The notes: generated by a model from the sequence alone, not told the origin. A stretch of 64,000 nt of DNA from Enterococcus dispar ATCC 51266 (GCF_000406945.1 NZ_KE136354.1:2550560-2614559); one strand, 5' to 3'. Shown: positions 8,751-20,084, counted from the stretch's first letter. Numbers and translations are program-made.

Positions 8751-9755
8751 TTGTCACAAGATAATCAATTATTAGAAGTTCAAGATCTTCACACAGGCTT
8801 CCGTATTAAAGACGAATACTACGATGCTGTTGACGGTGTGTCTTTTACTTTAGAACGTAATGAAATTTTAGCGATTGTTGGGGAGTCTGGTTGTGGTAAA
8901 AGTACGTTGGCCACAACAATCATGGGTCTGCATGATTTACAAAACACCCGTATCACAGGTGAAATGCTTTATAAAGACTTGGACTTAGCCAATTTAAATG
9001 AAACTTTATATAACAAAATCCGCGGTAACGATATCGGAATGATCTTCCAAGATCCATTGTCAGCATTAAATCCTTTGATGCGGATTGAAGATCAAATTAA
9101 AGAAGGCCTGGTTTATCATACCAATATGACTTCTGAACAACGCCAAGCGCGTGCCATGGAATTACTTGATCAAGTTGGTATTCCAAACCCTAAACGAGTG
9201 GGGCGTCAATATCCTCATGAATTATCTGGGGGGATGCGGCAACGGGTTATCATCGCAATTGCCATTGCGGCAAAGCCACCAATTTTAATTGCCGATGAAC
9301 CAACCACTGCTTTGGACGTGACTATCCAAGCCCAAATTTTGGATTTATTAAAAGACTTACAAGAAGAAACCAAATCTGGCATTATTTTAATCACTCATGA
9401 CTTGGGTGTCGTAGCGGAAATGGCGGATCGTGTAGCGGTAATGTATGCAGGTCAATTTGTGGAAGTAGCACCAGTAGAAGAATTATTTAACAATCCGCAA
9501 CACCCGTATACGCGTTCACTTTTAAATTCAATTCCGCAAGAAGACAATCATGATAACGAACTCCATGTAATTGAAGGGATTGTGCCAACTTTGGTAAAAA
9601 TGCCTCGGACTGGGTGTCGTTTTGCCCCACGTATTCCGTGGATTCCTGAAAGCGATCATGAAGAAAATCCAACCTTGCACGAAGTTGGACCTGATCACTT
9701 GGTGCGTTGTACTTGCTACAAGCACTTCCATTTTAAAGACGAAGGAGAAGTGTAA
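8751..9755 (+). CDS. oppD: Oligopeptide ABC transporter ATP-binding protein OppD
   Basis: A 334-residue protein with a TTG start behind AGAGGGG. Walker A GESGCGKST lies near residue 44, then the Q-loop MIFQDPLSALNP, signature LSGGMRQR, Walker B ILIADEPTTALDVT and the switch His in LITHDLGVV. The C-terminal part has CRFAPRIPW and a Cys pair near RCTCYK, like the Fe-S or Cys region of OppD/DppD proteins. With OppF it forms the ATPase pair of a peptide importer. First gene of oppDFBCA, the lactococcal-type gene order. Confidence 0.95.
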   Translation: MSQDNQLLEVQDLHTGFRIKDEYYDAVDGVSFTLERNEILAIVGESGCGKSTLATTIMGLHDLQNTRITGEMLYKDLDLANLNETLYNKIRGNDIGMIFQDPLSALNPLMRIEDQIKEGLVYHTNMTSEQRQARAMELLDQVGIPNPKRVGRQYPHELSGGMRQRVIIAIAIAAKPPILIADEPTTALDVTIQAQILDLLKDLQEETKSGIILITHDLGVVAEMADRVAVMYAGQFVEVAPVEELFNNPQHPYTRSLLNSIPQEDNHDNELHVIEGIVPTLVKMPRTGCRFAPRIPWIPESDHEENPTLHEVGPDHLVRCTCYKHFHFKDEGEV

Positions 9756-10700
9756 ATGTCAGAATTAATTACGATTAAAGATCTGAAAATCCACTATCCA
9801 ATTCGCAGCGGTTTCTTTAACCGTGTGACAGACCATGTCTATGCTGTTGACGGTGTGGATTTTGTCATCGAAAAAGGGAAGACTTACGGTCTGGTAGGAG
9901 AATCAGGTTCAGGTAAATCCACAACAGGTAAAGCTATTTTGGGTTTGGAAAAAATTACCAGTGGTGAAATTATTTATAATGGTCAAGATGTGACCAAACG
10001 TAGTACCCGTAAGAAAATGAATTATAACAAAGATGTCCAAATGATTTTCCAAGACTCCATGTCTTCTTTAAATCCGAAAAAACGCGTTTTAGATATTATT
10101 GCCGAACCTTTACGCAACTTTGAGCGTTTAAGTGATCAAGAAGAGAAAACCAGAGTGAAAGAACTATTGGATATTGTCGGGATGCCAGAAGATGCTTTAT
10201 ACAAATATCCTCATGAATTTTCAGGTGGACAAAGACAACGTTTGGGTGTTGCGCGGGCAGTTGCCACTAATCCCAAATTAATCGTTGCTGATGAACCAGT
10301 TTCGGCTTTGGACTTATCTGTTCAAGCCCAAGTACTAAATTTCATGAAACGAATTCAACAACAGTATGATTTAAGTTATCTCTTTATTTCCCATGACTTA
10401 GGTGTGGTAAAACACATGTGTGACAATATTGCGATTATGTATAAAGGTCGCTTTGTAGAAATTGGGAGTCGAGAAGATATTTACAATGATCCGCGTCATA
10501 TCTACACCAAACGTTTATTATCAGCTATCCCTCGCATTGATGTACCAAATCGTGAGGCCCACAAAGAAAATCGTCGTCACGTAGAAGAAGAATACATCAA
10601 GCATCAAAAAGATTATTACGACAATACAGGGCGTGTATATGACTTGCGTAAAATTACTGACACGCATTCTGTCGCATTATTGAATGAGGGGGCGAAATAA
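9756..10700 (+). CDS. oppF: Oligopeptide ABC transporter ATP-binding protein OppF
   Basis: A 314-residue protein whose ATG follows the oppD stop directly, so translation is probably coupled. It has Walker A GESGSGKST, MIFQDSMSSLNPKKRV, signature FSGGQRQRLGVAR, Walker B LIVADEPVSALDLS and LFISHDLGVVKHM. It is the second ATPase of the Opp importer and energises uptake of extracellular peptides. In lactic acid bacteria Opp supplies amino acids and also imports peptide signals; which applies here cannot be read from the sequence. Confidence 0.95.
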   Translation: MSELITIKDLKIHYPIRSGFFNRVTDHVYAVDGVDFVIEKGKTYGLVGESGSGKSTTGKAILGLEKITSGEIIYNGQDVTKRSTRKKMNYNKDVQMIFQDSMSSLNPKKRVLDIIAEPLRNFERLSDQEEKTRVKELLDIVGMPEDALYKYPHEFSGGQRQRLGVARAVATNPKLIVADEPVSALDLSVQAQVLNFMKRIQQQYDLSYLFISHDLGVVKHMCDNIAIMYKGRFVEIGSREDIYNDPRHIYTKRLLSAIPRIDVPNREAHKENRRHVEEEYIKHQKDYYDNTGRVYDLRKITDTHSVALLNEGAK

Positions 10701-10701
10701 A

Positions 10702-11664
10702 ATGTGGAAAACAATTTTACGACGTGTACTTTTAATGATCCCTCAAGTTATTATTTTAAGTATTTTAATCTTTATGTTAGCAAAAATGATGCCTGGGGAT
10801 CCTTTTACTGGGTTGATTAGTCCAACTACATCACCATCTCGGATTGCAGAATTAAGAGAGCAAGCCGGTTTAAATGATCCATGGCCACAACAATATGTGC
10901 GCTGGGTTGGAAATGCTTTAAAAGGTGACTTTGGGGTTAGTTATAACTACAAATACGCCGTTACTACTGTTATTGGACAACGAATTGGCAATACAGTTCG
11001 TCTGGCTATTGTTACGGTTATCTTAACGTATTTAATTGCGATTCCAATGGGATTATTTGCCGGTCGTTATCAAAACTCTTGGTTTGATAAATTTGTCGTA
11101 GCTTATAACTTCATCAGTTTTGCAATTCCTGTATTTGTACTTGCCTTAATTATGTTATTAGTTTTTGGTTACCGACTTGATTGGTTCCCAACGACAGGGA
11201 GTGTCTCGATTAATTCCAGTGCCGGTTCCTTCAGGTACTTTTTAGACGAGTTGTATCACGTAGCGCTGCCAGCAATTGTTCAAGCATTACTGGGTACAGC
11301 GGTTACGATTCAGTACCTACGTAGTGAAGTTGTCGATGCTAAACAAATGGATTATGTTCGGACTGCCCGTTCTAAAGGGGTTCCAACCAATCGGGTATTT
11401 ACACGCCACATTTTCCGAAACGCATCATTACCAATTGCATCACAGCTAGGTTATGAAATTGTCGCTTTGATTTCTGGTTCAGTGGTTATCGAGCGTATCT
11501 TTAACTATCCGGGGATTGGGAACTTGTTTATCTCAAGTATTCAACAACGGGATTATGCTATCATCACTGCGTTGACGTTGATCTTTGGGATTGCTACTTT
11601 GATCGGGACATTGATTTCTGACATCGTGATGAGTATCGTTGATCCTCGGATCCGCATTCAGTAG
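10702..11664 (+). CDS. oppB: Oligopeptide ABC transporter permease OppB
   Basis: A 320-residue polytopic permease starting MWKTILRRVLLMIPQVIILS, with the family's early KMMPGDPF and the late EAA-type loop DYVRTARSKGVPTNRVFTRH. The start is placed at the ATG 10 bp after GAGGGGG, one base beyond the oppF stop. An in-frame upstream start inside oppF would add six residues. Six transmembrane segments are expected for OppB and the hydrophobic pattern agrees. It pairs with OppC in the membrane. Confidence 0.94.
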   Translation: MWKTILRRVLLMIPQVIILSILIFMLAKMMPGDPFTGLISPTTSPSRIAELREQAGLNDPWPQQYVRWVGNALKGDFGVSYNYKYAVTTVIGQRIGNTVRLAIVTVILTYLIAIPMGLFAGRYQNSWFDKFVVAYNFISFAIPVFVLALIMLLVFGYRLDWFPTTGSVSINSSAGSFRYFLDELYHVALPAIVQALLGTAVTIQYLRSEVVDAKQMDYVRTARSKGVPTNRVFTRHIFRNASLPIASQLGYEIVALISGSVVIERIFNYPGIGNLFISSIQQRDYAIITALTLIFGIATLIGTLISDIVMSIVDPRIRIQ

Positions 11665-11680
11665 GTAGGGGGATAGTAGA

Positions 11681-12610
11681 ATGTCTGAAAAAAATACAGC
11701 AGTTGAAACAGCTCCAGTTGAAAAAGTATCGGTTCCGCCAATGGGGATTCGGATGATCGCCCGCGAATTTATCAAAGATCGCTTGGCACTTTTTTCATTA
11801 ATAGTCTTAGTTTTATTATTACTTTTTGCGTTTGTGGGAACGTTGTTTTTTGACCAAAGTTTGGTAAATACCGTTAACCCAATCGACCGTTATTTGGAAC
11901 CAGGTTCAATCTCCATGGAAGGTCATAAATTACTTTTAGGTTCTGATGATGGTGGTCGTGATGTTTTAGGTCTACTCGTTATTGGAGCACGAAATTCGAT
12001 TTTTATCGGATTTGCAATCACTATTGCAACATCCATTATTGGTGTAGGAATTGGGATAATGTCTGGTTACTTTGGTGGCATTTTTGACATGATCGTCATG
12101 CGTATCGTCGATTTCGTTATGATTTTACCAATTCAGTTAATCATTATCGTATTGGTAACCATTATTCCAAGATATACAGCTTTAAGCTTAGTTATCATTA
12201 TGAGCGTCTTTTATTGGACGGCAAAAGCGCGGCTTTTCCGTGCCAAAACATTATCAGAAGTAAGACGCGATTATGTTTCTGCTTCAAAAACGTTGGGAAC
12301 AAGTGATTTCAAGATTATGTTTCGTGAAATCATGCCCAACTTGAGTTCACTCATTATTACCAATTTAACGATGAACTTTGCTGGGAATATCGGGATTGAA
12401 ACAACCTTAACTTTCTTGGGCTTTGGTTTGCCAAATGAAACACCAAGTTTGGGAACGTTGATCTCATTTGCGACAGATTCTGATGTCTTAGTCAACAAAC
12501 AATGGGTTTGGGTACCGGCATCTATTTTAATCTTAGTTTTAATGTTATCTATTAACTACGTTGGGCAAGCTTTCAAACGCTCAGCCGATGCACGGCAACG
12601 TTTGGGTTAA
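11681..12610 (+). CDS. oppC: Oligopeptide ABC transporter permease OppC
   Basis: A 309-residue permease. The N-terminal cytoplasmic stretch (about 35 residues) precedes the first membrane segment, as in OppC. It has LLGSDDGGRDVLGLLVIGARNS, the EAA-type loop RRDYVSASKTLGTSDFKIMFREI, and TLTFLGFGLPNETPSLGTLI. It lies 16 bp past oppB in the same operon. Together with OppB it forms the translocation pore. Confidence 0.94.
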   Translation: MSEKNTAVETAPVEKVSVPPMGIRMIAREFIKDRLALFSLIVLVLLLLFAFVGTLFFDQSLVNTVNPIDRYLEPGSISMEGHKLLLGSDDGGRDVLGLLVIGARNSIFIGFAITIATSIIGVGIGIMSGYFGGIFDMIVMRIVDFVMILPIQLIIIVLVTIIPRYTALSLVIIMSVFYWTAKARLFRAKTLSEVRRDYVSASKTLGTSDFKIMFREIMPNLSSLIITNLTMNFAGNIGIETTLTFLGFGLPNETPSLGTLISFATDSDVLVNKQWVWVPASILILVLMLSINYVGQAFKRSADARQRLG

Positions 12611-12684
12611 TTGTGGTATAACCATCTTTTATAGATGTTTGTATAAAGTTTAGATTTTTAATTACAAGTATGGGAGGAACGGAA

Positions 12685-14472
12685 ATGAATAAAAAAATCA
12701 TGGGTATGGTATCATTGTTCAGTATTTTTGCCTTAGCTGCCTGCGGTTCTGGTGGCTCAGATAATAGCTCAAGCAATGATAGTGGTTCAAGTGACAAAGC
12801 AGCAACAACATCTTTTGAAATGGCAACAAAAAATGACAAAAAGGCAATTGATGGGGGCACTTTAGAAGTTGCTGTCGTATCAGATACTGACTTTACTGGT
12901 ATTTTCAGTCCAGCCTTCAGTCAAATCACATTGGATGACTATTTTAGTGAACCTGCACAAGAAACATTGATTACAGTTGATGATGATTTAAAGATTAAAG
13001 AAGACAATCCGGCATCAACCGTGAAAATGGATACTGAAAATAAAACTGTTACCATGACCATTAAAGATGGCGTAAAATGGAGCGACGGTAAAGACGTTAC
13101 TGCAGACGACAGGATCTTCCCGTATGAAGTAATCGGAGACAAAGATTATACTGGTGTACGTTATAGCGATGCAATTCAACAAATCGAAGGCATGGTAGAA
13201 TACCATGACGGTAAAGCGGATACGATTAGTGGGATTGAAAAAGTCAACGATAAAGAAATCAAAATCAAATTCAAAAAATTCGTTCCTTCTATCTTACAAG
13301 GTGGGAATGATCCAATCTTAGGTTATGCAATGCCAAAACATGCTTTTGAGGGAATTGCTGTGAAAGATATGGAAGGTTCAGATCCAGTTCGTAAAACTCC
13401 AGTTACAATGGGGCCTTACAAATTTAACAAAATCGTTGCAGGTCAATCTGTAGAATTTGTACCAAATGAACATTACTATGGTGAAAAACCAAAATTAGAT
13501 AAAGTTGTAATGACAAAAGTTGGTACTGCAGCGGCAGCTGAAGCAATGAAGTCTAACAAGTATGACATGTTTATCGAAATGCCAACGAACACGTATGACT
13601 CTTGGAAAGACAACAAAGGTTACCAAATGTTAGGTCAATTAGATAATGCTTATGACTACATTGGTTTCAAAATGGGTAAATGGGATGCTGACCAAGGCAA
13701 AGTTGTAATGGATAAAAATGCTAAGATGGCTGATAAGAGCTTGCGCCAAGCAATGGGTTATGCCCTTGATAATAAAATCATTGGGGATCGCTTCTTTGCT
13801 GGACTACGTACGCCAGCTAACTCTTTAATCGTACCTCCATTTGGTGATTTGTATGATAAAGATCTTAAAGGCTACACACAAGACGTTGATAAAGCGAACA
13901 AGTTGTTAGATGATGCTGGCTTTAAAGATACTGACGGTGACGGTTTACGTGAAGATAAAGACGGTAAGAAATTAACAATCAACTTTGCTTTCCGTGATAA
14001 CTCTGGTGTTGCGAAATCAATTGCTGACTACTACATCCAATCATGGAAAAAAGTAGGCCTAGATGTGCAATTGACTGGCGGACGTTTGATGGAAGTAAAC
14101 AGCTTCTATGACAAATTAGGGGCAGATGATCCTGAAATTGATGTTTACCAAGCCGGCTGGTCCACAGGTTTTGATCCAAATCCAAGTGGATTATATGGCA
14201 CAGTAGCACAATTTAACTTCACTCGCTTTGAATCAGAAGAAAATACGAAACTATTAGACGAAATGTCTTCTGAAGATGCATTAGATAAAACAAAACAAGT
14301 TGAAATGTACAAAGAATGGCAAGAATATGCTTTTGACCAAGCATTTGCAATTCCAACAATGTATAAGTATGTATTGCGTCCAGTAAGTGACCGTGTGGTG
14401 GATTACTCAATCCAACGTCAATATGACGCTTACCCATGGGCTACAATTGGCGTGAACGCTGACGAACGTTAA
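12685..14472 (+). CDS. oppA: Oligopeptide-binding lipoprotein OppA
   Basis: A 595-residue SBP family 5 protein. The signal peptide MNKKIMGMVSLFSIFALAAC ends in lipobox LAAC, then a Ser/Gly/Asp-rich linker. The body has TMTIKDGVKWSDGKDVTADD and GYALDNKIIGDRF, typical of peptide-binding proteins. It is anchored outside the membrane and delivers peptides to OppBC. The start is the ATG after GGGAGG; an in-frame ATG at 12670 would put charged residues before the signal peptide. Last gene of the operon, 74 bp after oppC, so possibly also expressed separately. Confidence 0.95.
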   Translation: MNKKIMGMVSLFSIFALAACGSGGSDNSSSNDSGSSDKAATTSFEMATKNDKKAIDGGTLEVAVVSDTDFTGIFSPAFSQITLDDYFSEPAQETLITVDDDLKIKEDNPASTVKMDTENKTVTMTIKDGVKWSDGKDVTADDRIFPYEVIGDKDYTGVRYSDAIQQIEGMVEYHDGKADTISGIEKVNDKEIKIKFKKFVPSILQGGNDPILGYAMPKHAFEGIAVKDMEGSDPVRKTPVTMGPYKFNKIVAGQSVEFVPNEHYYGEKPKLDKVVMTKVGTAAAAEAMKSNKYDMFIEMPTNTYDSWKDNKGYQMLGQLDNAYDYIGFKMGKWDADQGKVVMDKNAKMADKSLRQAMGYALDNKIIGDRFFAGLRTPANSLIVPPFGDLYDKDLKGYTQDVDKANKLLDDAGFKDTDGDGLREDKDGKKLTINFAFRDNSGVAKSIADYYIQSWKKVGLDVQLTGGRLMEVNSFYDKLGADDPEIDVYQAGWSTGFDPNPSGLYGTVAQFNFTRFESEENTKLLDEMSSEDALDKTKQVEMYKEWQEYAFDQAFAIPTMYKYVLRPVSDRVVDYSIQRQYDAYPWATIGVNADER

Positions 14473-14485
14473 TATTATGTATTTT

Positions 14486-14517
14486 AAATGACCGCGATTA
14501 TTCGCGGTCATTTTTTA
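14486..14517 (+). terminator. Terminator of the opp operon
   Basis: 12-bp perfect arms AAATGACCGCGA / TCGCGGTCATTT with a 4-nt loop, then a T-run. Confidence 0.9.
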
Positions 14518-14609
14518 ATAGAGCAAAATGTTTCTAAAATCTTTTGTCCTTTTCAGGGGAAAAAGAATTAAAAGTTATTTGTAAAAGGATTTAGATATCG
14601 TGAATAACA

Positions 14610-14638
14610 TTTCCTAATCGCGCGAAAATCAGTATAAT
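14610..14638 (+). promoter_or_regulatory. Candidate promoter of rnc-smc
   Basis: Perfect TATAAT (14633-14638) with a poor -35 (TTTCCT, 14610-14615) at 17 bp. It lies 50 bp before rnc. Confidence 0.5.
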
Positions 14639-14687
14639 AGGAAGGTGAGTATTGAAACAAAATCCAACCTAAAAAGGACTGTCAATA

Positions 14688-15380
14688 ATGGATAATCAAT
14701 TACAAACTATGTTAAAAGAAAACTTTGGGATTGTTTTTAAAAACGTCTCCTTATTAGAACAGGCATTTACCCATTCATCTTATGTCAATGAGCATCGCAA
14801 TTTGAATCTAGCCGATAATGAACGCTTGGAATTTTTAGGCGATGCAGTTTTAGAATTATTGGTTTCTCGTTATTTGTATCGCCAATATCCCGATTTACCA
14901 GAAGGCAAACTAACAAAAATGCGCGCTTCTATTGTGCGGGAAGAAAGTTTAGCTGCCTTTGCCAAAGAATGTCGCTTTGATGCGGCCATTAAACTAGGTA
15001 AAGGGGAAGAAAATTCTGGTGGCAGAACGCGACCTTCACTTTTATGTGATCTTTTTGAAGCTTTCTTAGGCGCACTTTATTTGGATCAAGACTTGGAAAC
15101 CGTCAAAGCATTTATTCAAAAAGTCATTTTTCCGAAAGTAGCAGCAGGTGCTTTTTCACATGAGATGGATTACAAAACACGTTTACAAGAAGTTTTGCAA
15201 AAAGGTGGCGATGTGCACATCGACTACCGGTTAGTGAAAGAAGAAGGTCCGGCCCACGAACGGATTTTTTGGACGGAAGTGTATTGTGATAATCGCTTGA
15301 TCGGAAAAGGTCAAGGAAAATCCAAAAAATTAGCCGAGCAAGCGGCAGCAAATAATGCTTTAGAAAAACTTGCAGAGTAG
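14688..15380 (+). CDS. rnc: Ribonuclease III
   Basis: A 230-residue protein. The catalytic domain has [10 protein letters not shown] and the signature [21 protein letters not shown], with the Mg-binding acidic residues, plus [15 protein letters not shown]-terminal double-stranded RNA-binding domain (about 157-230) has [16 protein letters not shown] and [20 protein letters not shown]. It processes rRNA precursors and structured RNAs. Usual length. The order rnc-smc-ftsY is conserved across Firmicutes; smc follows after 26 bp. Confidence 0.97.
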   Translation: MDNQLQTMLKENFGIVFKNVSLLEQAFTHSSYVNEHRNLNLADNERLEFLGDAVLELLVSRYLYRQYPDLPEGKLTKMRASIVREESLAAFAKECRFDAAIKLGKGEENSGGRTRPSLLCDLFEAFLGALYLDQDLETVKAFIQKVIFPKVAAGAFSHEMDYKTRLQEVLQKGGDVHIDYRLVKEEGPAHERIFWTEVYCDNRLIGKGQGKSKKLAEQAAANNALEKLAE

Positions 15381-15406
15381 AAGTCAGAAGGGAGCCCGGA
15401 GCTTTC

Positions 15407-18400
15407 GTGTATTTAAAGAAAATTGAAATCGCAGGCTTCAAGTCTTTTGCAGATCGCACAGTAATTGATTTTGAAAATAGTGTTACTGCTGTTGTCGGAC
15501 CAAATGGAAGTGGTAAGAGTAATATAACAGAAGCCATTCGGTGGGTTTTAGGGGAGCAATCGGCTAAAAGTTTGCGAGGCGGCAAAATGCCCGATATTAT
15601 TTTTGCCGGCTCGGATTCCCGCAAACCGTTAAACATTGCAGAAGTGACAGTAGTACTGGATAATAGTGATCATTATTTACCACTTGATTACAGCGAAATC
15701 AGTGTGACGCGCCGGTTACGTCGTAGTGGTGAAAGTGACTTTTATATTAACAAGCAGAGCTGTCGCCTAAAAGATATACAAGATTTGTTTATGGACTCAG
15801 GCCTTGGCAAAGAGTCTTTTTCTATCATTTCGCAAGGGAAAGTCGAAGCAATTTTTGCCAGCAAACCCGAAGATCGCCGGGGGATTTTTGAAGAAGCTGC
15901 CGGTGTTTTGAAATACAAGCAACGTAAGAAAAAAGCCGAACAAAAATTATTTGAAACAGAGGATAATTTAAGTCGGGTCCAAGACATTGTTTACGAATTA
16001 GAAGATCAACTGACTCCGCTAAAAGAGCAAAGTTTAGCGGCTAAGGAATTTTTACACTTAAAAGAAGAATTGAAACGAATTGATGTTGCCCATACAGTAA
16101 CAGAAATTAAAATGACCAAAACTGCTTGGGATGAAGCTGAAAATAATTTGCAACAATTAAACAAAGCGCTACAAGCTTTAACTGGTAAAATGACTGCTGC
16201 AGAAAGCCAATTACAACTAAAACGGCAAAAACGTCAAGAATTGGATCAGTGGCTGGAAACAGCAAATCAGCAGCTACTTTTTTTAACCGAAAGCTTAAAA
16301 CAAGCAGAAGGTCAGCAAGAAGTATTATTGGAGCGTTCTAAACACACGCAGCGCAGTTTTGCCGAATATGAAGAAAATTTGGCAGAAAATAATGAAAAAA
16401 TCGAACAGTTAGAAGCTGCCAAACAAAAAATCATTCAAGATCTTTCTACCAAAAATGGGCAAGTTCAAGGTTTGGAAGCCAGTGTTAATGAATTAAAAGA
16501 CGAGTTAGCCCGGTTACAAAAATCCACCAAAGAACTTTTAGCGGAATTGCGGGCTCAGTATGTGGAAAAAATGCAGGAACATGCCAATATTGGTAATGAA
16601 CTGAAATATTTAGAACGGCAATATTTACAAGAGAATGCCAAAAATCAAAAAACAATTGCCAAACAAGGAGAAATGCATCAACAAATTGCCACTCTCTCCG
16701 TTCAAAAAAATGAGTTAGCTGAACAATTGGCTACAGCAGAAAATACCCTGGTTGAACAGCGAAAAAATTATATCTTACTGCAACAACAAGCAAAAAAGCT
16801 GCAACAAGAGTTTGAAACAGAACAAAAGAAAATGTACACTTTAATGCAACAAGTGCAACAAGTGCGGGCAAAGCAAAAAAGTTTGCAGGATATTCAAGAC
16901 AATTACACTGGTTTTTATCAAGGTGTTAAAATTGTGCTACAAAATAAAGAACAACTTTCTGGAATCGTCGGTGCGGTAGCTGAACTTATTCACGTACCAA
17001 CAGAATACACTTTAGCGATTGAAACGGCTTTAGGCGGGGCAGCCCAACATGTCGTAGTAGAAAATGAAGGAGATGCCAGACAGGCAATCACATTTTTAAA
17101 AGAACGACGGGGTGGACGTGCAACCTTCTTACCCTTAACGACGATAAAAGGACGCAATTTGAGTGAAGCAGTAGTGAATATTGCTGCTAAAAGTCATGGC
17201 TTTTTAGGGGTGGCCAATGAATTGGTCAACGTTGCGCCAGAGCTACAAGAAATTTGTGATAATTTATTAGGTGCGACATTGATTGCTCAAGATTTAAAAA
17301 GTGCCAATGAAATTGCGCGAGATGTACAATATCGTTATCGAGTAGTTTCGCTTGAAGGCGACGTCATGAATGCTGGTGGATCCATGACTGGTGGTGCTAC
17401 AAGACGGGGCAACCAAGGGAGTCTTTTTAGTCAAACTAATGAGTTGCAAAACTTAACAGCTGACCTGCAAACGTTAGAAATGCGGCTACAAGCGACAGAA
17501 AAGCAAGTCCAACTCATTGAAATAAAGAAAAAAGAAAAAACAGCTGATTTAGAGGAACTTCGTACTAGTGGTGAAAGTGCCCGGCTAGCAGAACAAGAGT
17601 TAGGAAATCAAATCAAAAATGTAACACAAGAGCTACAGCGTTTAGAAAAAGAACAAAAAGTATTTGCTTATGAAAATCGTGAAGTTCAGCAATTTTTAAC
17701 CGAATATGAAGAACAAAAAGCGGAATTGACGGCAAAACAAGCGCAAGTAGATAGTCAAAGGGAAAGTATTAATTTAGAAATTAAACAGCTAACAGAGCAA
17801 GAAGATGTTATTGAAGCCAAAAGACAAGAAGCAAGTACTGCTCTAGCCACGAAACAAGCAGAATTAGCTGTAGCCTGTGAACAAGTCACCAACTTAAAAC
17901 AGGCACTTACCGCCAATGGCACTGCTTTACAAGAAGCACAAAATCGTCAGGAAAGCTTAGCTCGGCAAATGGCGGCGCTAAATTCCAATTCTGGTGACCA
18001 TGAATTATCAGAAGAAGCCTTGCAACAAAAAGTTGCCAAACTGAGCCAACGAAAAACAGATTTGGAAACAGATTTGGTTATTAAAAGGCAAGAACGAAGT
18101 GAATTGCAGCAAGTCATCACCTTCGCAGATGATGAAATTGCACAATTGAATTTGGAACAAAAAACATTACTATCTCAAAAGACTAAAGAAGAAGTCGCGA
18201 AAAATCGAGCGGATATTCATTTGGATAATTTGCTTGCTTATTTACAAGAAGAATACAGTATGACCTATGAACTGGCGGCCAAAGAATATGCTGAAGTATC
18301 TGATACAGAACATGCTAAAAATGAAATTCAGCGCTATAAACGCGATATTGAACGCTTGGGCCCAGTGAATTTGAACGCCATTGAACAATATGAACAGGTA

Positions 18401-18985
18401 TTAGAACGCTATACTTTCCTAACCAGTCAACGGGATGATTTACTAGCTGCCAAAGATCAATTGTTTAAAACCATGGATGAGATGGATGAAGAAGTAAAAG
18501 TCCGGTTCGGTGAAATTTTTGAAGCCATCCGTTTGCGCTTTAAGGAAGTCTTTCCACAAATGTTTGGCGGTGGCCGGGCTGAGTTGACGCTAACTGATCC
18601 AACTGATTTGTTAAATACTGGGATTGAAATTGAAGCACAACCCCCAGGCAAAAAGCTACAAAACCTTAGCCTACTTTCGGGAGGGGAACGGGCACTAACC
18701 GCGATTGCGTTACTGTTTTCAATTATTCAAGTGCGGCCAGTTCCTTTTTGCGTGTTAGATGAAGTCGAGGCTGCACTAGATGAAGCCAACGTTGCACGTT
18801 TTGGGCATTACCTAAGTCGATTCCAAGACGATACCCAGTTTATCGTTGTGACGCACCGGAAAGGTACCATGGAGGCAGCTGATGTCTTATATGGGGTAAC
18901 AATGCAAGAGTCTGGTGTGTCAAAAATTGTTTCTGTCCGCTTAGAAGATGTTGGCGAAGGTGGTAAAATTAGAACCGAAGTGTAA
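15407..18985 (+). CDS. smc: Chromosome segregation protein SMC
   Basis: A 1192-residue condensin ATPase with a GTG start behind AAGGGAG. Walker [10 protein letters not shown] lies near residue 32 and [13 protein letters not shown] nearby. Two long coiled coils flank a hinge at about 510-670, with [12 protein letters not shown] at its end. The C-terminal head has signature [13 protein letters not shown] (about 1090) and Walker [15 protein letters not shown] (about 1116). SMC with ScpAB organises and segregates the chromosome. Full length, no disruption. Confidence 0.97.
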   Translation: MYLKKIEIAGFKSFADRTVIDFENSVTAVVGPNGSGKSNITEAIRWVLGEQSAKSLRGGKMPDIIFAGSDSRKPLNIAEVTVVLDNSDHYLPLDYSEISVTRRLRRSGESDFYINKQSCRLKDIQDLFMDSGLGKESFSIISQGKVEAIFASKPEDRRGIFEEAAGVLKYKQRKKKAEQKLFETEDNLSRVQDIVYELEDQLTPLKEQSLAAKEFLHLKEELKRIDVAHTVTEIKMTKTAWDEAENNLQQLNKALQALTGKMTAAESQLQLKRQKRQELDQWLETANQQLLFLTESLKQAEGQQEVLLERSKHTQRSFAEYEENLAENNEKIEQLEAAKQKIIQDLSTKNGQVQGLEASVNELKDELARLQKSTKELLAELRAQYVEKMQEHANIGNELKYLERQYLQENAKNQKTIAKQGEMHQQIATLSVQKNELAEQLATAENTLVEQRKNYILLQQQAKKLQQEFETEQKKMYTLMQQVQQVRAKQKSLQDIQDNYTGFYQGVKIVLQNKEQLSGIVGAVAELIHVPTEYTLAIETALGGAAQHVVVENEGDARQAITFLKERRGGRATFLPLTTIKGRNLSEAVVNIAAKSHGFLGVANELVNVAPELQEICDNLLGATLIAQDLKSANEIARDVQYRYRVVSLEGDVMNAGGSMTGGATRRGNQGSLFSQTNELQNLTADLQTLEMRLQATEKQVQLIEIKKKEKTADLEELRTSGESARLAEQELGNQIKNVTQELQRLEKEQKVFAYENREVQQFLTEYEEQKAELTAKQAQVDSQRESINLEIKQLTEQEDVIEAKRQEASTALATKQAELAVACEQVTNLKQALTANGTALQEAQNRQESLARQMAALNSNSGDHELSEEALQQKVAKLSQRKTDLETDLVIKRQERSELQQVITFADDEIAQLNLEQKTLLSQKTKEEVAKNRADIHLDNLLAYLQEEYSMTYELAAKEYAEVSDTEHAKNEIQRYKRDIERLGPVNLNAIEQYEQVLERYTFLTSQRDDLLAAKDQLFKTMDEMDEEVKVRFGEIFEAIRLRFKEVFPQMFGGGRAELTLTDPTDLLNTGIEIEAQPPGKKLQNLSLLSGGERALTAIALLFSIIQVRPVPFCVLDEVEAALDEANVARFGHYLSRFQDDTQFIVVTHRKGTMEAADVLYGVTMQESGVSKIVSVRLEDVGEGGKIRTEV

Positions 18986-19155
18986 ATGGGATAATAATCT
19001 TGTTTGAGCCTATGAAAAAGTGCAAGATAAGCAAAAATGTAGAGTGTCAAAACTATTTTAAATTTTTTTGTCTGAGCGCATTTTTTGATAAAAAAGTTGC
19101 AAGCTTGACTTGAAGATCCTGAAAGAAAATTCGACAGTTTGAAAATAAAGAAGGG

Positions 19156-19184
19156 AATGACAAAAAATGATTTGTCATTTTCTA
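19156..19184 (+). terminator. Weak terminator-like hairpin after smc
   Basis: 9-bp arms AATGACAAA / TTTGTCATT with a 6-nt loop and a broken T-tract. It lies 170 bp past smc and 57 bp before the next gene. Confidence 0.4.
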
Positions 19185-19241
19185 ATTTATTCTCCTGTCC
19201 TCTTGCTTTTCTTCATTAGCGAAATAAAGGAGTTTATTTAA

Positions 19242-20051
19242 TTGATTAAGATGATTGCCATTGATTTGGATGGAACGTTATTGGATACAAAAAAGAAAAT
19301 TAGTACCCGCAATAAAGTTGCGTTGGCAAAAGCCAAAGCACAAGGTGTCAAAATTGTTTTATGTACGGGGCGTCCACTGCGGGCAATTCGACCGTATTTG
19401 GATGAACTACAGTTAAAAGAGTCAGGGGATTATAGCATTACGTTTAATGGTGGCTTAGTCCAAAAAAATGATACCGGCGAAGTGATGGCAAAATCAACAT
19501 TGAGTTATGCCAATGTGAAAGAGTTAGTAGAATTAGCGCAGCGTTTAGGCTTGCCTTTAGACGTTGTTTCAGATGAAGTGGTCTACATTTTACCTACTGA
19601 TCCTCAACATGAATCAATTTATGCACAATTGAACCCATTACTGCATTTCCAACTGTTTACAGTCGCTGAATTGACAGAAGATTTGTTGTATAACAAGGCA
19701 GTAGTTGCTTTTGAGCAAACCTATTTGGATCAGCAGTTGGCTAAAATTCCAGCTGATTTCAAAGAACGTTATGAAATTATTAAAACCCGCGATGTTTTAT
19801 TGGAGTTCATGCCTAAAGGAGTAACAAAAGCCTATGGATGTCAATTATTAGCCGAACATCTTGGAATTACTGCAGACGAAGTAATGGCTATTGGGGATGA
19901 AGAAAATGATTTGCCAATGATTGAATATGCGGGTCTGGGTGTGGCAATGGAAAATGCAGTACCGATGGTAAAAGCTGCTGCCGATGTGGTCACGGCCAGC
20001 AATACCAACGATGGTGTCGCGCAAGTAGTAGAAAAATACGTGTTACAATAA
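19242..20051 (+). CDS. Cof-type HAD phosphatase
   Basis: A 269-residue HAD subfamily IIB protein. Motif I is AIDLDGTLLDTKKKIS with the nucleophile and acid/base Asp pair, motif II Thr lies in VLCTGRP, and motif III/IV is MAIGDEENDLPMIEYAG. The cap domain between resembles YidA/Cof sugar-phosphatases. Substrate is probably a small phosphorylated metabolite; it cannot be named. The TTG start follows AAAGGAG; ATG 19251 is an alternative. It sits between smc and ftsY, as in other enterococci from memory. Confidence 0.92.
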   Translation: MIKMIAIDLDGTLLDTKKKISTRNKVALAKAKAQGVKIVLCTGRPLRAIRPYLDELQLKESGDYSITFNGGLVQKNDTGEVMAKSTLSYANVKELVELAQRLGLPLDVVSDEVVYILPTDPQHESIYAQLNPLLHFQLFTVAELTEDLLYNKAVVAFEQTYLDQQLAKIPADFKERYEIIKTRDVLLEFMPKGVTKAYGCQLLAEHLGITADEVMAIGDEENDLPMIEYAGLGVAMENAVPMVKAAADVVTASNTNDGVAQVVEKYVLQ

Positions 20052-20084
20052 TACTTAACTAAAATTGTTACAAGGAGGTTTAAT

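Noticed and set aside
15124..15636. 170-codon leftward frame over the rnc/smc junction
   Set aside because: Antisense of two well-conserved genes, without a ribosome site.
19215..19224. ATTAGCGAAA, shared with the opp leader repeat
   Set aside because: A single 10-mer match before an unrelated gene; could be chance in AT-rich DNA.
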